A stretch of DNA of 40,776 nucleotides from an uncultured Faecalibacterium sp. (lineage in GTDB: Bacteria; Bacillota; Clostridia; Oscillospirales; Ruminococcaceae): positions 1-40,776 of the forward strand of contig CAKSZU010000009.1 in assembly GCA_934526125.1 (NCBI GenBank). Direction: 5' to 3'. A program made the translations under genes and the position numbers. The notes beneath the pieces are model-generated. The model searched no databases. It was not told where the DNA came from and saw nothing but the letters and a program-made list of their open reading frames with translations. Below are positions 32,502 to 40,404 of this stretch, one piece after another. Numbering within the stretch: position 1 is the first letter of the stretch; every line of letters begins with the position of its first letter.

Positions 32502-32935
32502 AATCAAACCTCCTATATTTTTCTCACAGGCTTCCGCCTGAAGTTCAAGTGTCGGCGGGGCGTCTTCCCGCTCTCCGCATCCTTACTATACCGCAGTTTT
32601 AAGATAAAGTCAATATCAAAAAACATGAAACAAATTAAAGTTTCTTTTGAAAGCCGTTTTGTTCATGTAAATAAAGCAGTGAAGTTCGCTTTGCTTTATA
32701 AATGTGAAGTCAGTGTCCTGAATTGGCCGTGAGCCGGAAACAAATTGTTCCTATTCTGCCCTGAAAGAGGCCGAAAACAGGCGTTTTGTACTTGCAGAAA
32801 AAACAGGAAATGATGCACAAAGCTCCATCTGCAATTTTGTGCAGAGCGCCCTGCAATAACAGCTGTTTTTCATACGTTTACAGGTTAAGGAAAGACGTGT
32901 CGGAATTTTTTGTTTTTTGAAGTGAGGACACTGCC
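32502..32935. other. 434-bp AT-rich intergenic region
   Basis: It contains the leader and promoter of the small membrane protein gene on the left. The rest (32620-32930) is clearly AT-richer than the neighbourhood, with an 8-bp inverted repeat TGCACAAA/TTTGTGCA (32814-32843). No convincing plus-strand promoter or coding frame is seen before the gene at 32936. Confidence 0.55.
32585..32613 (-). promoter_or_regulatory. Promoter of the 60-aa membrane protein
   Basis: TTGACT (32608-32613), 17 bp, TATAGT (32585-32590) on the minus strand. Confidence 0.8.
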
Positions 32936-33883
32936 ATGAAGAAAATTTTTCGCAAAAAAATTTTTGCTTTTTTCCTCTCGGCCCTGCTGGTGCTGGCCCT
33001 TTCCCTGCCCGTTTTTGCGGACATGGGCCCCAAGCCCTCGGTCACGCTCAAGCTCTATTACACACCGGGCCAACGCTATGCGGTCACCCTGCTGGGCAAT
33101 ACCAGGGTCAGCGGGCCGTGGGGCTCTGCAGACCAGTACCGGGAGCGGATGGGCTCCCGGGAGACCTGGGAGGCGTTCCGGAACTACCCCGCCCCGGAGG
33201 GCTACTACTTCCTCGACTACTTCCAGGAATACCCCGGCGATGCCGATGCAGAGTTCGTCTGGGGCTACTACCCGCCCAACAAGTTCTATGTTTTACTCTA
33301 TAATATAGAGACCGGTACATTCTACCGCAGCGAGGAGCCGGTGGAGCGCTATGCCTTTTCCAGCGAGTGGCAGGTGCTTCTCGATTCCCAAGACGGCCTG
33401 CGGGTCTACCACAACCGCAACGATTCCGACATCCTTTCCTCCTTTGCCGCCCGGGTGCTCATCACCCTGATTTTAGAGCTGACGTGGGGCATCCTGCTTT
33501 TCGGGCTGCGCGGCCCTGCCCAGCGCGCTCTCATCGGCAAGGTCAACCTTGCTACGCAGATCATCCTGAATCTCGGGCTGTGCTATGGCACGCTCTATCT
33601 CGGGCCGATGTGGGGCAATTTCCTTTATTTTGCACTGGAGGTGCTGGTGTTCTCCGTGGAAGCCTTTGTCTACAACCGGTATCTGCCCTGGCCGGAGGGC
33701 AAAAAGCCTCACCCCATCCTCTATGCGCTGACTGCCAATCTCCTTTCCTTCGGCATCGGGCTGGAATTGAACACCCACTGCACCAACACACAGATCCGGC
33801 TGATCGGGCTTGTCTGTCTGGTGCTGTGGTACGCCGGGCCGTGGCTCTATCGAAAGCTGCGGAAAGTGCAAAATGCACAATAA
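32936..33883 (+). CDS. Exported membrane protein with ADMGPKPS motif
   Basis: The product has 315 residues. A signal peptide (1-28, ending LPVFA-DMG) precedes an ectodomain of about 150 residues starting ADMGPKPSVTLKLYY and rich in Tyr, Trp and Phe. About five membrane segments follow (177-194, 206-224, 228-246, 264-280, 288-303). The MGPKPS opening right after the signal is, from memory, shared by uncharacterised Firmicutes membrane proteins. Role unknown; the topology suggests an outside sensing domain with a membrane core. The ribosome site GAGG is modest. Confidence 0.78.
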   Translation: MKKIFRKKIFAFFLSALLVLALSLPVFADMGPKPSVTLKLYYTPGQRYAVTLLGNTRVSGPWGSADQYRERMGSRETWEAFRNYPAPEGYYFLDYFQEYPGDADAEFVWGYYPPNKFYVLLYNIETGTFYRSEEPVERYAFSSEWQVLLDSQDGLRVYHNRNDSDILSSFAARVLITLILELTWGILLFGLRGPAQRALIGKVNLATQIILNLGLCYGTLYLGPMWGNFLYFALEVLVFSVEAFVYNRYLPWPEGKKPHPILYALTANLLSFGIGLELNTHCTNTQIRLIGLVCLVLWYAGPWLYRKLRKVQNAQ

Positions 33884-33911
33884 AAAGAAAAAAATTCGTC
33901 AAGAATCAATC

Positions 33912-33940
33912 TTGTTGCGCACCGGGAAATCCGCTATAAT
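33912..33940 (+). promoter_or_regulatory. Promoter of the lectin-like gene
   Basis: TTGTTG (33912-33917), 17 bp, TATAAT (33935-33940). Confidence 0.75.
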
Positions 33941-33983
33941 AGAAGCGTCAAACCAGATTTTACCGGAAAGGAGACACGGACGT

Positions 33984-34571
33984 ATGGCAAAAGCATCTCA
34001 GGTCGTTTTACTGGAAAATGAGTTTTACCTCATCAAGGCACCCAATGGGAAGGTGTTGGAGATCAAGAACTTCAACACGGAGAACGGCGCTTCCATCCGT
34101 CTGTGGGACTACGCCGGGCATCCGTGGCAGCAGTGGCAGTTCGTGGACGCCGGGGAAGGCCGGTGGCGGATCAAAAACCGATTCACGGGCAAGTTCATGG
34201 ATCTTGCCCTCGGCGGCGTGGTGGAGGGCACCTGGCTGCACCAGTGGAGCCGCACCAGCGGCCTGAGTCAGTGCTGGGAGCTGGTGCCCACCCGGAACGG
34301 CCGCACCCGCATCCGGAACGTGCTGGCCGACAAGTATGTGGATCTGGTGGGCATGAACACCGCCAACGGTGCGCAGGCCCAGATCTGGAACTTCGTGTCC
34401 GGCGGCAACCAGGAATGGAACCTGGTCCGGGTAGACCCCGACACCGCCCGGACCGACGCCCGCGCCGAGGAAGCCCACGACCCGGAGCCCACCCCCTCCC
34501 AGCGCAAGCACCAGAATGATCTGGTCCGGAAGCTGAACAACGCCGGAAAAGGCCGCGCAGCCCGGAAATAA
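33984..34571 (+). CDS. Ricin-type beta-trefoil protein without signal peptide
   Basis: The protein has 195 residues; the ATG at 33984 follows AAAGGAG. Residues 10-148 form a three-repeat ricin B-like trefoil, each repeat closing with a QxW-type motif: QQWQF, SQCWELV and NQEWNLV. The tail (150-195) is charged and disordered. Such domains bind sugars, usually outside the cell, but there is no signal peptide or membrane segment here. It may bind glycans or another ligand in the cytoplasm or leave by an unknown route. It has its own promoter and terminator. Confidence 0.85.
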   Translation: MAKASQVVLLENEFYLIKAPNGKVLEIKNFNTENGASIRLWDYAGHPWQQWQFVDAGEGRWRIKNRFTGKFMDLALGGVVEGTWLHQWSRTSGLSQCWELVPTRNGRTRIRNVLADKYVDLVGMNTANGAQAQIWNFVSGGNQEWNLVRVDPDTARTDARAEEAHDPEPTPSQRKHQNDLVRKLNNAGKGRAARK

Positions 34572-34582
34572 TCCAAAAACAG

Positions 34583-34625
34583 AATGAGGCAGCCGCACGT
34601 CCTTCTGTGTGGCTGCCTCATTTTT
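34583..34625 (+). terminator. Terminator of the lectin-like gene
   Basis: TGAGGCAGCC/GGCTGCCTCA with an extended CAC/GTG stem is followed by five T residues. Confidence 0.88.
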
Positions 34626-34672
34626 CAGATAATGATTCTTTCGGTAATTATAGTGATCAAAGGAGTTCTCTT

Positions 34673-35179
34673 ATGGATCTGTCCGCCTTCATGGACCCGG
34701 AATACCCCATCTTCAGCACGACCCTGTGCTACCTCGAACGGGATGACGCCTACCTGATGCTCCACCGTGTCAAGAAGCAGGATGACTACAACCACGACAA
34801 ATGGGTGGGCGTAGGCGGCAAGTTCGAGCGGTTCGAAAGCCCAGAGGACTGCCTGCTGCGGGAGGTGCGGGAGGAGACCGGCCTTACCCTGACCTCCTAC
34901 CGCTGCCGCGGGCTGCTGACCTTCGTCTGGGGCAATATGACCGAGTTCATCCACCTCTACACCGCCGACGGCTGGCAGGGGGAGATGATCCGGGGCGACG
35001 CCTGCCGGGAGGGCGTCCTGGAGTGGGTTCCAAAGGACAGGGTGGCAGACCTGCCCATCTGGGAGGGGGACCGGATCTTCTTCCGGCTCCTGCGGGAGGA
35101 GCGGCCCTATTTTTCCTTGAAACTCATCTACGACGGGGATACCCTGAAGGAAGCTGTCCTGGATGGAAAACGCCTTTAA
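34673..35179 (+). CDS. Nudix hydrolase, 8-oxo-dGTPase-like
   Basis: The product has 168 residues. The Nudix box is complete: GGKFERFESPEDCLLREV then REETGL. The preceding KWVGVGGK strand and the length fit the MutT/YtkD-like group that clears oxidised nucleotides, though other nucleoside diphosphate substrates are possible. The ATG at 34673 follows AAAGGAG. Its TAA overlaps the TAA of the opposite gene by three bases, with no terminator between. Confidence 0.9.
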   Translation: MDLSAFMDPEYPIFSTTLCYLERDDAYLMLHRVKKQDDYNHDKWVGVGGKFERFESPEDCLLREVREETGLTLTSYRCRGLLTFVWGNMTEFIHLYTADGWQGEMIRGDACREGVLEWVPKDRVADLPIWEGDRIFFRLLREERPYFSLKLIYDGDTLKEAVLDGKRL

Positions 35180-36234
35180 TCCAGCTTCAGGTCGCCGTCC
35201 TTGATCCAGCCCAGTTTCCGCTCGATCTGGCAGAACAGGACGCTGAGGACGGCCGGCAGGATGAAGCAGATCAGAAGCATGGCGACCCAGTCCATGGGGG
35301 TGATGGCTGCCTTGGTGCCTGCGGCAACATCGTTGACCCAGCCGGTGTACACGCCGATCTGGCCCACCAGACCACAGGTGCCCATGCCGGAGGAGACCGC
35401 CGCGCCGTTCATCTCAAAGTGGAACAGGCAGGTGGCCAGAGGGCCGGTGATGGCCGAGGCCAGCGTGGGGGCGATCCAGATCCGGGGGTTCCGGACGATA
35501 TTGCCCATCTGGAGCATACTGGTGCCCAGGCCCTGGCTGACCAGGCCGCCCACACCGTTCTCTTTATAGCTCATGACCGCAAAGCCGACCATCTGGGCGC
35601 AGCAGCCGGCCACAGCCGCACCGCCGGCCAGACCGGTCAGGCCCAGCGCCGCGCAGATGGCGGCGGAGGAAATGGGCAGGGTCAGCGCCACGCCCACGAT
35701 GACCGAGACCAGGATGCCCATGACCAGCGGGGCCTGCTCGGTGGCCCACATGATGAGGGTGCCCACCTGACTTGCCGCCGCGCCGATGGGCGCTGCAATG
35801 AGCATGGACAGGCCGACGCCCACAAAAATCGTCACCAGCGGGGTGACCAGGATGTCCACCTTGGTCTCCTTGCTGACAGCCTTGCCCATCTCCGATGCCG
35901 CGATGGCAATGATCAGGACGGCCAGCGGGCCGCCTGCACCGCCCAGCGCATTGGCCGAGTAGCCCACAGTCACCAGGCTGAACAGCACCAGCGGCGGGCA
36001 GTGGAGCGCCCAGCCGATGGCGCAGGCCATGGCCGGGCCGCTCATGGCCGTGGCATAGCCGCCCAGATTCACCAGCGTCTCAAGCCCCGTCTGCTGGCCC
36101 AGCGTCTTGATGATGGTGCCGATCAGCAGGCTGGCAAACAGGCCCTGCGCCATGGCACCCAGCGCCTCGATGAGGTAGCGCCGGGGGGTGATGACGATAT
36201 CTTTCCGTTTCAAAAAGTCCTTTACACTTGACAT
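35176..36234 (-). CDS. PfoR-like PTS EIIC-type membrane protein
   Basis: The protein has 352 residues with about nine or ten membrane segments, rich in Gly and Ala. It resembles the PTS_EIIC_2 family (PfoR of Clostridium perfringens, about 340 residues), seen in segments such as RRYLIEALGAMAQGLFASLL, ALHCPPLVLFS, GGAGGPLAVL and HFEMNGAAVSSGMGTCGLVGQ. EIIA and EIIB partners are absent nearby, so sugar transport through a PTS is uncertain; PfoR was described as a regulator of toxin expression. Monocistronic with its own promoter. Confidence 0.8.
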   Translation of the reverse strand: MSSVKDFLKRKDIVITPRRYLIEALGAMAQGLFASLLIGTIIKTLGQQTGLETLVNLGGYATAMSGPAMACAIGWALHCPPLVLFSLVTVGYSANALGGAGGPLAVLIIAIAASEMGKAVSKETKVDILVTPLVTIFVGVGLSMLIAAPIGAAASQVGTLIMWATEQAPLVMGILVSVIVGVALTLPISSAAICAALGLTGLAGGAAVAGCCAQMVGFAVMSYKENGVGGLVSQGLGTSMLQMGNIVRNPRIWIAPTLASAITGPLATCLFHFEMNGAAVSSGMGTCGLVGQIGVYTGWVNDVAAGTKAAITPMDWVAMLLICFILPAVLSVLFCQIERKLGWIKDGDLKLD

Positions 36235-36285
36235 GTTCTTTCCGCCTTTCTCTCCCGGCCTGCGGCACGGGATTACGTGTCAAGT

Positions 36286-36314
36286 ATCATACCATACACC
36301 TGTCAAGACAGCAA
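36286..36314 (-). promoter_or_regulatory. Promoter of the EIIC-type gene with repeats
   Basis: TTGCTG (36309-36314), 17 bp, TATGAT (36286-36291) on the minus strand. The heptamer CTTGACA occurs twice (36301-36307 and 36279-36285), 22 bp apart, flanking the -10; it may be an operator. Confidence 0.65.
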
Positions 36315-36459
36315 GAGAAAATCGCATTTTTCGTCTAAAGAGACAAATTTCACAGCTTTGAGCGCAATGTTTCTGCTTTCCCGGACGTTTTCACCGTGGA
36401 GCGAATTTTTTCGCGTTCCGGCCCGGCCCATCGCAGGCATCCGCCGCACCGAAAGCAGA

Positions 36460-36488
36460 TTGACGGAGCTGCGGGGTTGGTGTATACT
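36460..36488 (+). promoter_or_regulatory. Promoter of the GH25-HAD operon
   Basis: TTGACG (36460-36465), 17 bp, TATACT (36483-36488). Confidence 0.82.
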
Positions 36489-36589
36489 GGAAGAGTGAAA
36501 TCAGCATTCGCGCATCGCGTTAAAATAAACGGACCGCCGCGTGGAATCCGCGCCGCGTGTCCGGTTCAGTCGGAGGCAGAGCAGGCGGC

Positions 36590-38179
36590 ATGAAACCTTT
36601 ATTTTTCACCCGAAAGCATTCCCGGAGCGGCTCGGGCCGCAGCATCGGCCAGGCAGTGGCCGCACTGGTCATGGCAGCAGCCATCGCCGTGGGCGGTGCA
36701 GGCACCACCCTTCTGCTGGCATCCCAGCCCGCAGGTCTGACGGTGGAGCCTGCCGCCACCCTGCAGTGGGACGGAAAACTCCTTGAGCCCAAGGCAGAGG
36801 ACTCCGCTTCCTCTGCGGCAGAAGAAAAAACCGAACCGGTCCAGGAAGAGACTGCCGCGTCCAGTGAGGCTCCGGCTTCTTCGGCGGCTGCGGTGCAGAA
36901 GCCCGCAGCCGGAAGCACCTCTGCCCCGGTGACTTCCAAAGAAGAGGAAACCGCACCGGAAGAGCCTGCATCCGAGACCCCTGCGGAAGAAGATTCTGCC
37001 GCCCCGGAAGCACAGCCGGAGGAGGCCCCCGCTGAGGATGACCCCATGGCCGGAAGCTCCGAAGAGCTGGACAGCGAGAACTCCCTGCCCCATTTCGTGA
37101 CCGAGACCGAGGCTCTGGCCGCTGAGGACCCCCTGTCGGCCCCGGAGGACAACAGCGTCCTGCCCGAAGAGGAGCCCGCTGCCGAGAGCAGCGCACAGCA
37201 GACCGCTGCTTCCGAAAACGGCGAAGAATCGCTGGAAGATGCACAGATCCGGGATGTCAACGGCACTGTTCTGCTGACCCCGGAGGAGATCCGTGAGGCA
37301 CTGGATGCCGGAACGCTGGATGAGGACTCCGTGGACCCCAACTGCCTGAACGATGAAAACGGCCTGCTGCGCTGGCTGTGGAACTTCTTCTTCGGCAAGG
37401 ATGACGATGAGGATGAGGCAGGCGACAGCTCCATCCCCACCCCGGCACCCACCTACTCCGGCTGGCGCACCGAGAACGGCAAGACCTATTATTACAGCCA
37501 GAGTACCCACCAGCGCCTGACCGGCATCCACTGCATCGACAACAAGCTCTACTATTTTGATGCCAACGGCGTCCAGACCCCTGCTACCTTCGGCATCGAT
37601 GTCTCCAAGTATCAGGCCAACATCGACTGGCAGCAGGTCAAGAGCGCCGGGGTCGAGTTTGCCATCATCCGCATCGGCTACCGCGGCTACGGCTCCGGCA
37701 CACTGGTCATGGACCCCAAATTTGAGGAACACTTTACCAACGCCCGCAACGCCGGGCTGCGGGTCGGCGTCTACTGCTTCAGCCAGGCCGTCAACGAGAA
37801 CGAGGCCCGGGAGGAAGCCCAAGCCTGCGTCTACGTCCTGAACGGCCGCAAGCTGGACTACCCTATCTACTTTGACACCGAGGCTTCCGGTGCCGGCAAC
37901 GGCCGCGCCGACGGTCTGGGCGTCACCGACCGCACCAAGTGCGCCGTGGCCTTCTGCGAGGAAGTCAAGGCACTGGGCTACCAGCCCGGCATCTACGCTT
38001 CCACCACCTGGTTCCGCAAGCGTCTGGACATGAGCCAGCTCACCGGCTATTCCATCTGGAACGCCCACTATAACGTTGCTTCCAGCCCCATTGCCTGCAA
38101 TATGTGGCAGGGCAGCTGCACCACCCGCATCCCCGGATACGGCGGCCAGATCGACATCGATATCAGCTATATGGGGTAA
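36590..38179 (+). CDS. Exported GH25 lysozyme with long acidic linker
   Basis: The product has 529 residues. A basic N-terminus and hydrophobic segment (about 20-45) act as signal or anchor. Residues 55-230 are a low-complexity Glu/Ala/Ser/Pro linker. Residues 290-330 hold a cell-wall-binding repeat (SGWRTENGKTYYYSQSTHQR, then NKLYYFDANG). The C-terminal GH25 muramidase domain (about 333-529) has GIDVSKYQANIDW with Asp337 and the DxE pair Asp429/Glu431 in YFDTEASG. It cleaves the peptidoglycan glycan chain. Surface tethering with the linker as a spacer across the wall is likely. Confidence 0.92.
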   Translation: MKPLFFTRKHSRSGSGRSIGQAVAALVMAAAIAVGGAGTTLLLASQPAGLTVEPAATLQWDGKLLEPKAEDSASSAAEEKTEPVQEETAASSEAPASSAAAVQKPAAGSTSAPVTSKEEETAPEEPASETPAEEDSAAPEAQPEEAPAEDDPMAGSSEELDSENSLPHFVTETEALAAEDPLSAPEDNSVLPEEEPAAESSAQQTAASENGEESLEDAQIRDVNGTVLLTPEEIREALDAGTLDEDSVDPNCLNDENGLLRWLWNFFFGKDDDEDEAGDSSIPTPAPTYSGWRTENGKTYYYSQSTHQRLTGIHCIDNKLYYFDANGVQTPATFGIDVSKYQANIDWQQVKSAGVEFAIIRIGYRGYGSGTLVMDPKFEEHFTNARNAGLRVGVYCFSQAVNENEAREEAQACVYVLNGRKLDYPIYFDTEASGAGNGRADGLGVTDRTKCAVAFCEEVKALGYQPGIYASTTWFRKRLDMSQLTGYSIWNAHYNVASSPIACNMWQGSCTTRIPGYGGQIDIDISYMG

Positions 38180-38182
38180 AGC

Positions 38183-39013
38183 ATGGATCGCATTCGCCTG
38201 ATCGCGTCTGACATGGACGCCACCCTGCTGGATGAACACAGCCGCCTGCCCGACGGCTTTGAGGACACGATCCGCGCACTGGCGGCACTGGGCATCCGGT
38301 TTACCCCGGCCAGCGGACGCCCCCTCTACACGCTGGAGGAGATGTTCCCCACCCTGCGGGACGAACTGATCTTCATCGGGGACAACGGCGGCGCGGCCCG
38401 CTGGAAGGGCCAGCCCCTCTTCACCTCCGAGATGTCCCCCGCAGGCTGGCGGGATCTGTACCGGCTGACCCGGGAACAGGGCGATATCGCCGTTCTCTGC
38501 GGGCTGGACCGCGCCTATGTGGAGCGTCCGTTCGCCGTCTACGATGCCGTCCTGCGGCATTTCTACACCCGGCTGGACTACGTGGACTGTCTGGAAACCG
38601 TCACCGCACCGGCCGACAAATTCACCATCTACCTGCCCCGGCACAACGCCCAGCAGGCCTACGATACGGCCTATGCCAGCCAGCGGGAAGCCTATTCCGT
38701 GGCTGTGGCCGGGGAATGCTGGGTGGACATCATGAACCCCGGGGTCCACAAGGGCTCTGCTCTGGCCGCGCTGGGGAAGCTGTGGCAGATCCCGCCGGAA
38801 AGCATGATGGCCTTCGGCGACACCTACAACGACGCCGAGATGCTCCGCACCGCCCGCTACGGGTTCCTGGTAGAGAACGGCAGCGCACCGCTGCGGCAGA
38901 CCGTGCCGTTCCTGGCACCGTCCCACCGGGAAGCCGGTGTGATGCAGGTCCTGCGCAAAGTGCTGGCCCAGCAGGGCCTGGTCTGCCCGGCCGATTTCAC
39001 CCCGGCGCACTGA
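38183..39013 (+). CDS. HAD-superfamily Cof-type phosphatase
   Basis: The protein has 276 residues of the HAD IIB group. Motif I is SDMDATLL, with Ala where most members have Gly; both Asp residues are kept. Motif II is ASGRPLYTL, the Lys is in HKGSAL and motif III is GDTYNDAEML. It removes phosphate from small sugar phosphates, nucleotides or flavin/PLP-type compounds. The start is three bases after the GH25 stop, so the two are co-transcribed. Confidence 0.9.
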   Translation: MDRIRLIASDMDATLLDEHSRLPDGFEDTIRALAALGIRFTPASGRPLYTLEEMFPTLRDELIFIGDNGGAARWKGQPLFTSEMSPAGWRDLYRLTREQGDIAVLCGLDRAYVERPFAVYDAVLRHFYTRLDYVDCLETVTAPADKFTIYLPRHNAQQAYDTAYASQREAYSVAVAGECWVDIMNPGVHKGSALAALGKLWQIPPESMMAFGDTYNDAEMLRTARYGFLVENGSAPLRQTVPFLAPSHREAGVMQVLRKVLAQQGLVCPADFTPAH

Positions 39014-39025
39014 GTTATAAAACAA

Positions 39026-39063
39026 AAAACGAGCTGAGATCATGCGGTCTCAGCTCGTTTTTG
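39026..39063. terminator. Bidirectional terminator between HAD gene and dnaJ
   Basis: CGAGCTGAGA/TCTCAGCTCG (39030-39039 with 39048-39057) has A6 before and T6 after. Confidence 0.9.
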
Positions 39064-39073
39064 CATGTTCAGG

Positions 39074-40243
39074 TTATGCGAACATATCCTTCAGCTTCTT
39101 GAAGAAGCCCTTGCGCTTTTCGTAGTTTTCCTCTTTCAGGGTGCCCTCGAACTTCTTCAGGGCATCGCGCTGGGCCTTGTTCAGCTTCTTGGGGATCTCG
39201 ACTTCGCACTTGACGTACATATCGCCCCGGCCGCGGCCGTTCAGGTACTGGATGCCCTTGCCCCGCAGGCGGAAGGTGGTGCCGCTCTGGGTGCCCTCGG
39301 GCACGGTGTACTCCACCTTGCCGTCAATGGACGGCACCGTGATGTTGTCGCCCAGCACGGCCTGGCTGTAGGTAATGGGCACGGTGACCCACACATCGTA
39401 GCCGTCCCGCTGGAACACCTCGCTGGGCCGGACGGTGACCATCACGATGACATCACCGGCAGGGCCGCCGTTGGTACCGGCATCGCCCATGCCGCGCAGT
39501 GCAAAGCTCTGATCGTCGTCGATGCCCATGGGGATGGACACCTCCAGCGTCTTCTTGGTGGCCGTCTTGCCGGAGCCGTGGCAGACCTTGCAGGGGTTCT
39601 TGACCAGCTTGCCCTTGCCGCCGCAGCGGGAGCAGGGCTGCTGGGTCTGCATGACACCGAAGGGTGTGCGCTGCTGACGAATGACATAGCCGCGGCCGCC
39701 GCAGTCCGGGCAGGTCTCGGGGCTGGTGCCGGCTGCGCAGCCGGAGCCATGGCACTCGGTGCATTCCTGCTGACGGGTGATGGTGATGTTCTTCTTGCAG
39801 CCATGGACGGCCTCGTCAAAACTCAGGGTGATCCGCACACGGATGTCCTGGCCCTTGCGGGGTGCATTGGGGTTCGACTGGCGGGACGAGCCGCCAAAAC
39901 CGCCGAAGCCGCCGCCGAAAATATCGCCGAAGATATCGCCGAGGTCCACACCGTCGCCGCCGAAGCCGCTGAACCCGCCTGCTCCGCCGCCGTTCTGGGC
40001 TGCGTAGCTGGGGTCAACGCCTGCAAAGCCGTACTGATCGTACAGCTGGCGCTTCTTCGGGTCCGAAAGCACCTCGTTGGCTTCGTTGACTTCCTTGAAC
40101 TTTTCCTCTGCGTCTTTGTCGCCGGGGTTATAGTCCGGGTGGTACTTCATGGCCAGCTTGCGGTAAGCCTTCTTGATCTCCGCATCCGTAGCCGTCTTGG
40201 ATACCCCCAGCACTTCGTAATAATCGCGTTTTTCCTGTGCCAT
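39074..40243 (-). CDS. dnaJ: Chaperone DnaJ (Hsp40)
   Basis: The product has 389 residues. The J domain has the HPD motif in KYHPDYNPG and is followed by a Gly/Phe-rich region. Four CxxCxGxG repeats form the zinc domain ([32 protein letters not shown]), and the substrate-binding C-terminal domains follow. It delivers unfolded proteins to DnaK and stimulates its ATPase. The ATG at 40243 is preferred over the GTG at 40249 because GAGAGGTGAG would lie too close to the latter. It follows dnaK by about 160 bp. Confidence 0.96.
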   Translation of the reverse strand: MAQEKRDYYEVLGVSKTATDAEIKKAYRKLAMKYHPDYNPGDKDAEEKFKEVNEANEVLSDPKKRQLYDQYGFAGVDPSYAAQNGGGAGGFSGFGGDGVDLGDIFGDIFGGGFGGFGGSSRQSNPNAPRKGQDIRVRITLSFDEAVHGCKKNITITRQQECTECHGSGCAAGTSPETCPDCGGRGYVIRQQRTPFGVMQTQQPCSRCGGKGKLVKNPCKVCHGSGKTATKKTLEVSIPMGIDDDQSFALRGMGDAGTNGGPAGDVIVMVTVRPSEVFQRDGYDVWVTVPITYSQAVLGDNITVPSIDGKVEYTVPEGTQSGTTFRLRGKGIQYLNGRGRGDMYVKCEVEIPKKLNKAQRDALKKFEGTLKEENYEKRKGFFKKLKDMFA

Positions 40244-40317
40244 ATCCACTCACCTCTCATAGGTTCTCGCAACCTCTCCCGTCCGCGGGACTGAGAGGTT
40301 TTCCCTGAACCAGCAAG

Positions 40318-40345
40318 AGCCGCCCCGGCAAAACCGGAGCGGCTT
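40318..40345. other. Hairpin in the dnaK-dnaJ gap
   Basis: AGCCGCCCCGG and CCGGAGCGGCT form a GC-rich stem around CAAAA. On the minus strand (the direction of dnaK and dnaJ) it is not followed by a T-run, so it is more likely a stability or processing element or partial terminator. Confidence 0.55.
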
Positions 40346-40404
40346 TTGCTTATTCTACGCATCTGCCCGCCGGTTTGGCCGGACAGCTGCGGCTTTGATT
40401 ACGA

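Larger units (their letters stand above)
36235..36589. other. 355-bp divergent region, EIIC and GH25 genes
   Basis: Two promoters point outwards (36286-36314 minus, 36460-36488 plus). Between them about 145 bp hold no gene or strong hairpin. The GH25 leader (about 95 nt) has a GC-rich inverted repeat around 36532-36561. Confidence 0.55.

Noticed and set aside
36599..39043. An 814-codon minus-strand frame opposite the GH25 and HAD genes
   Set aside because: It spans two real genes and the gap between them, and its composition is that of a shadow frame.
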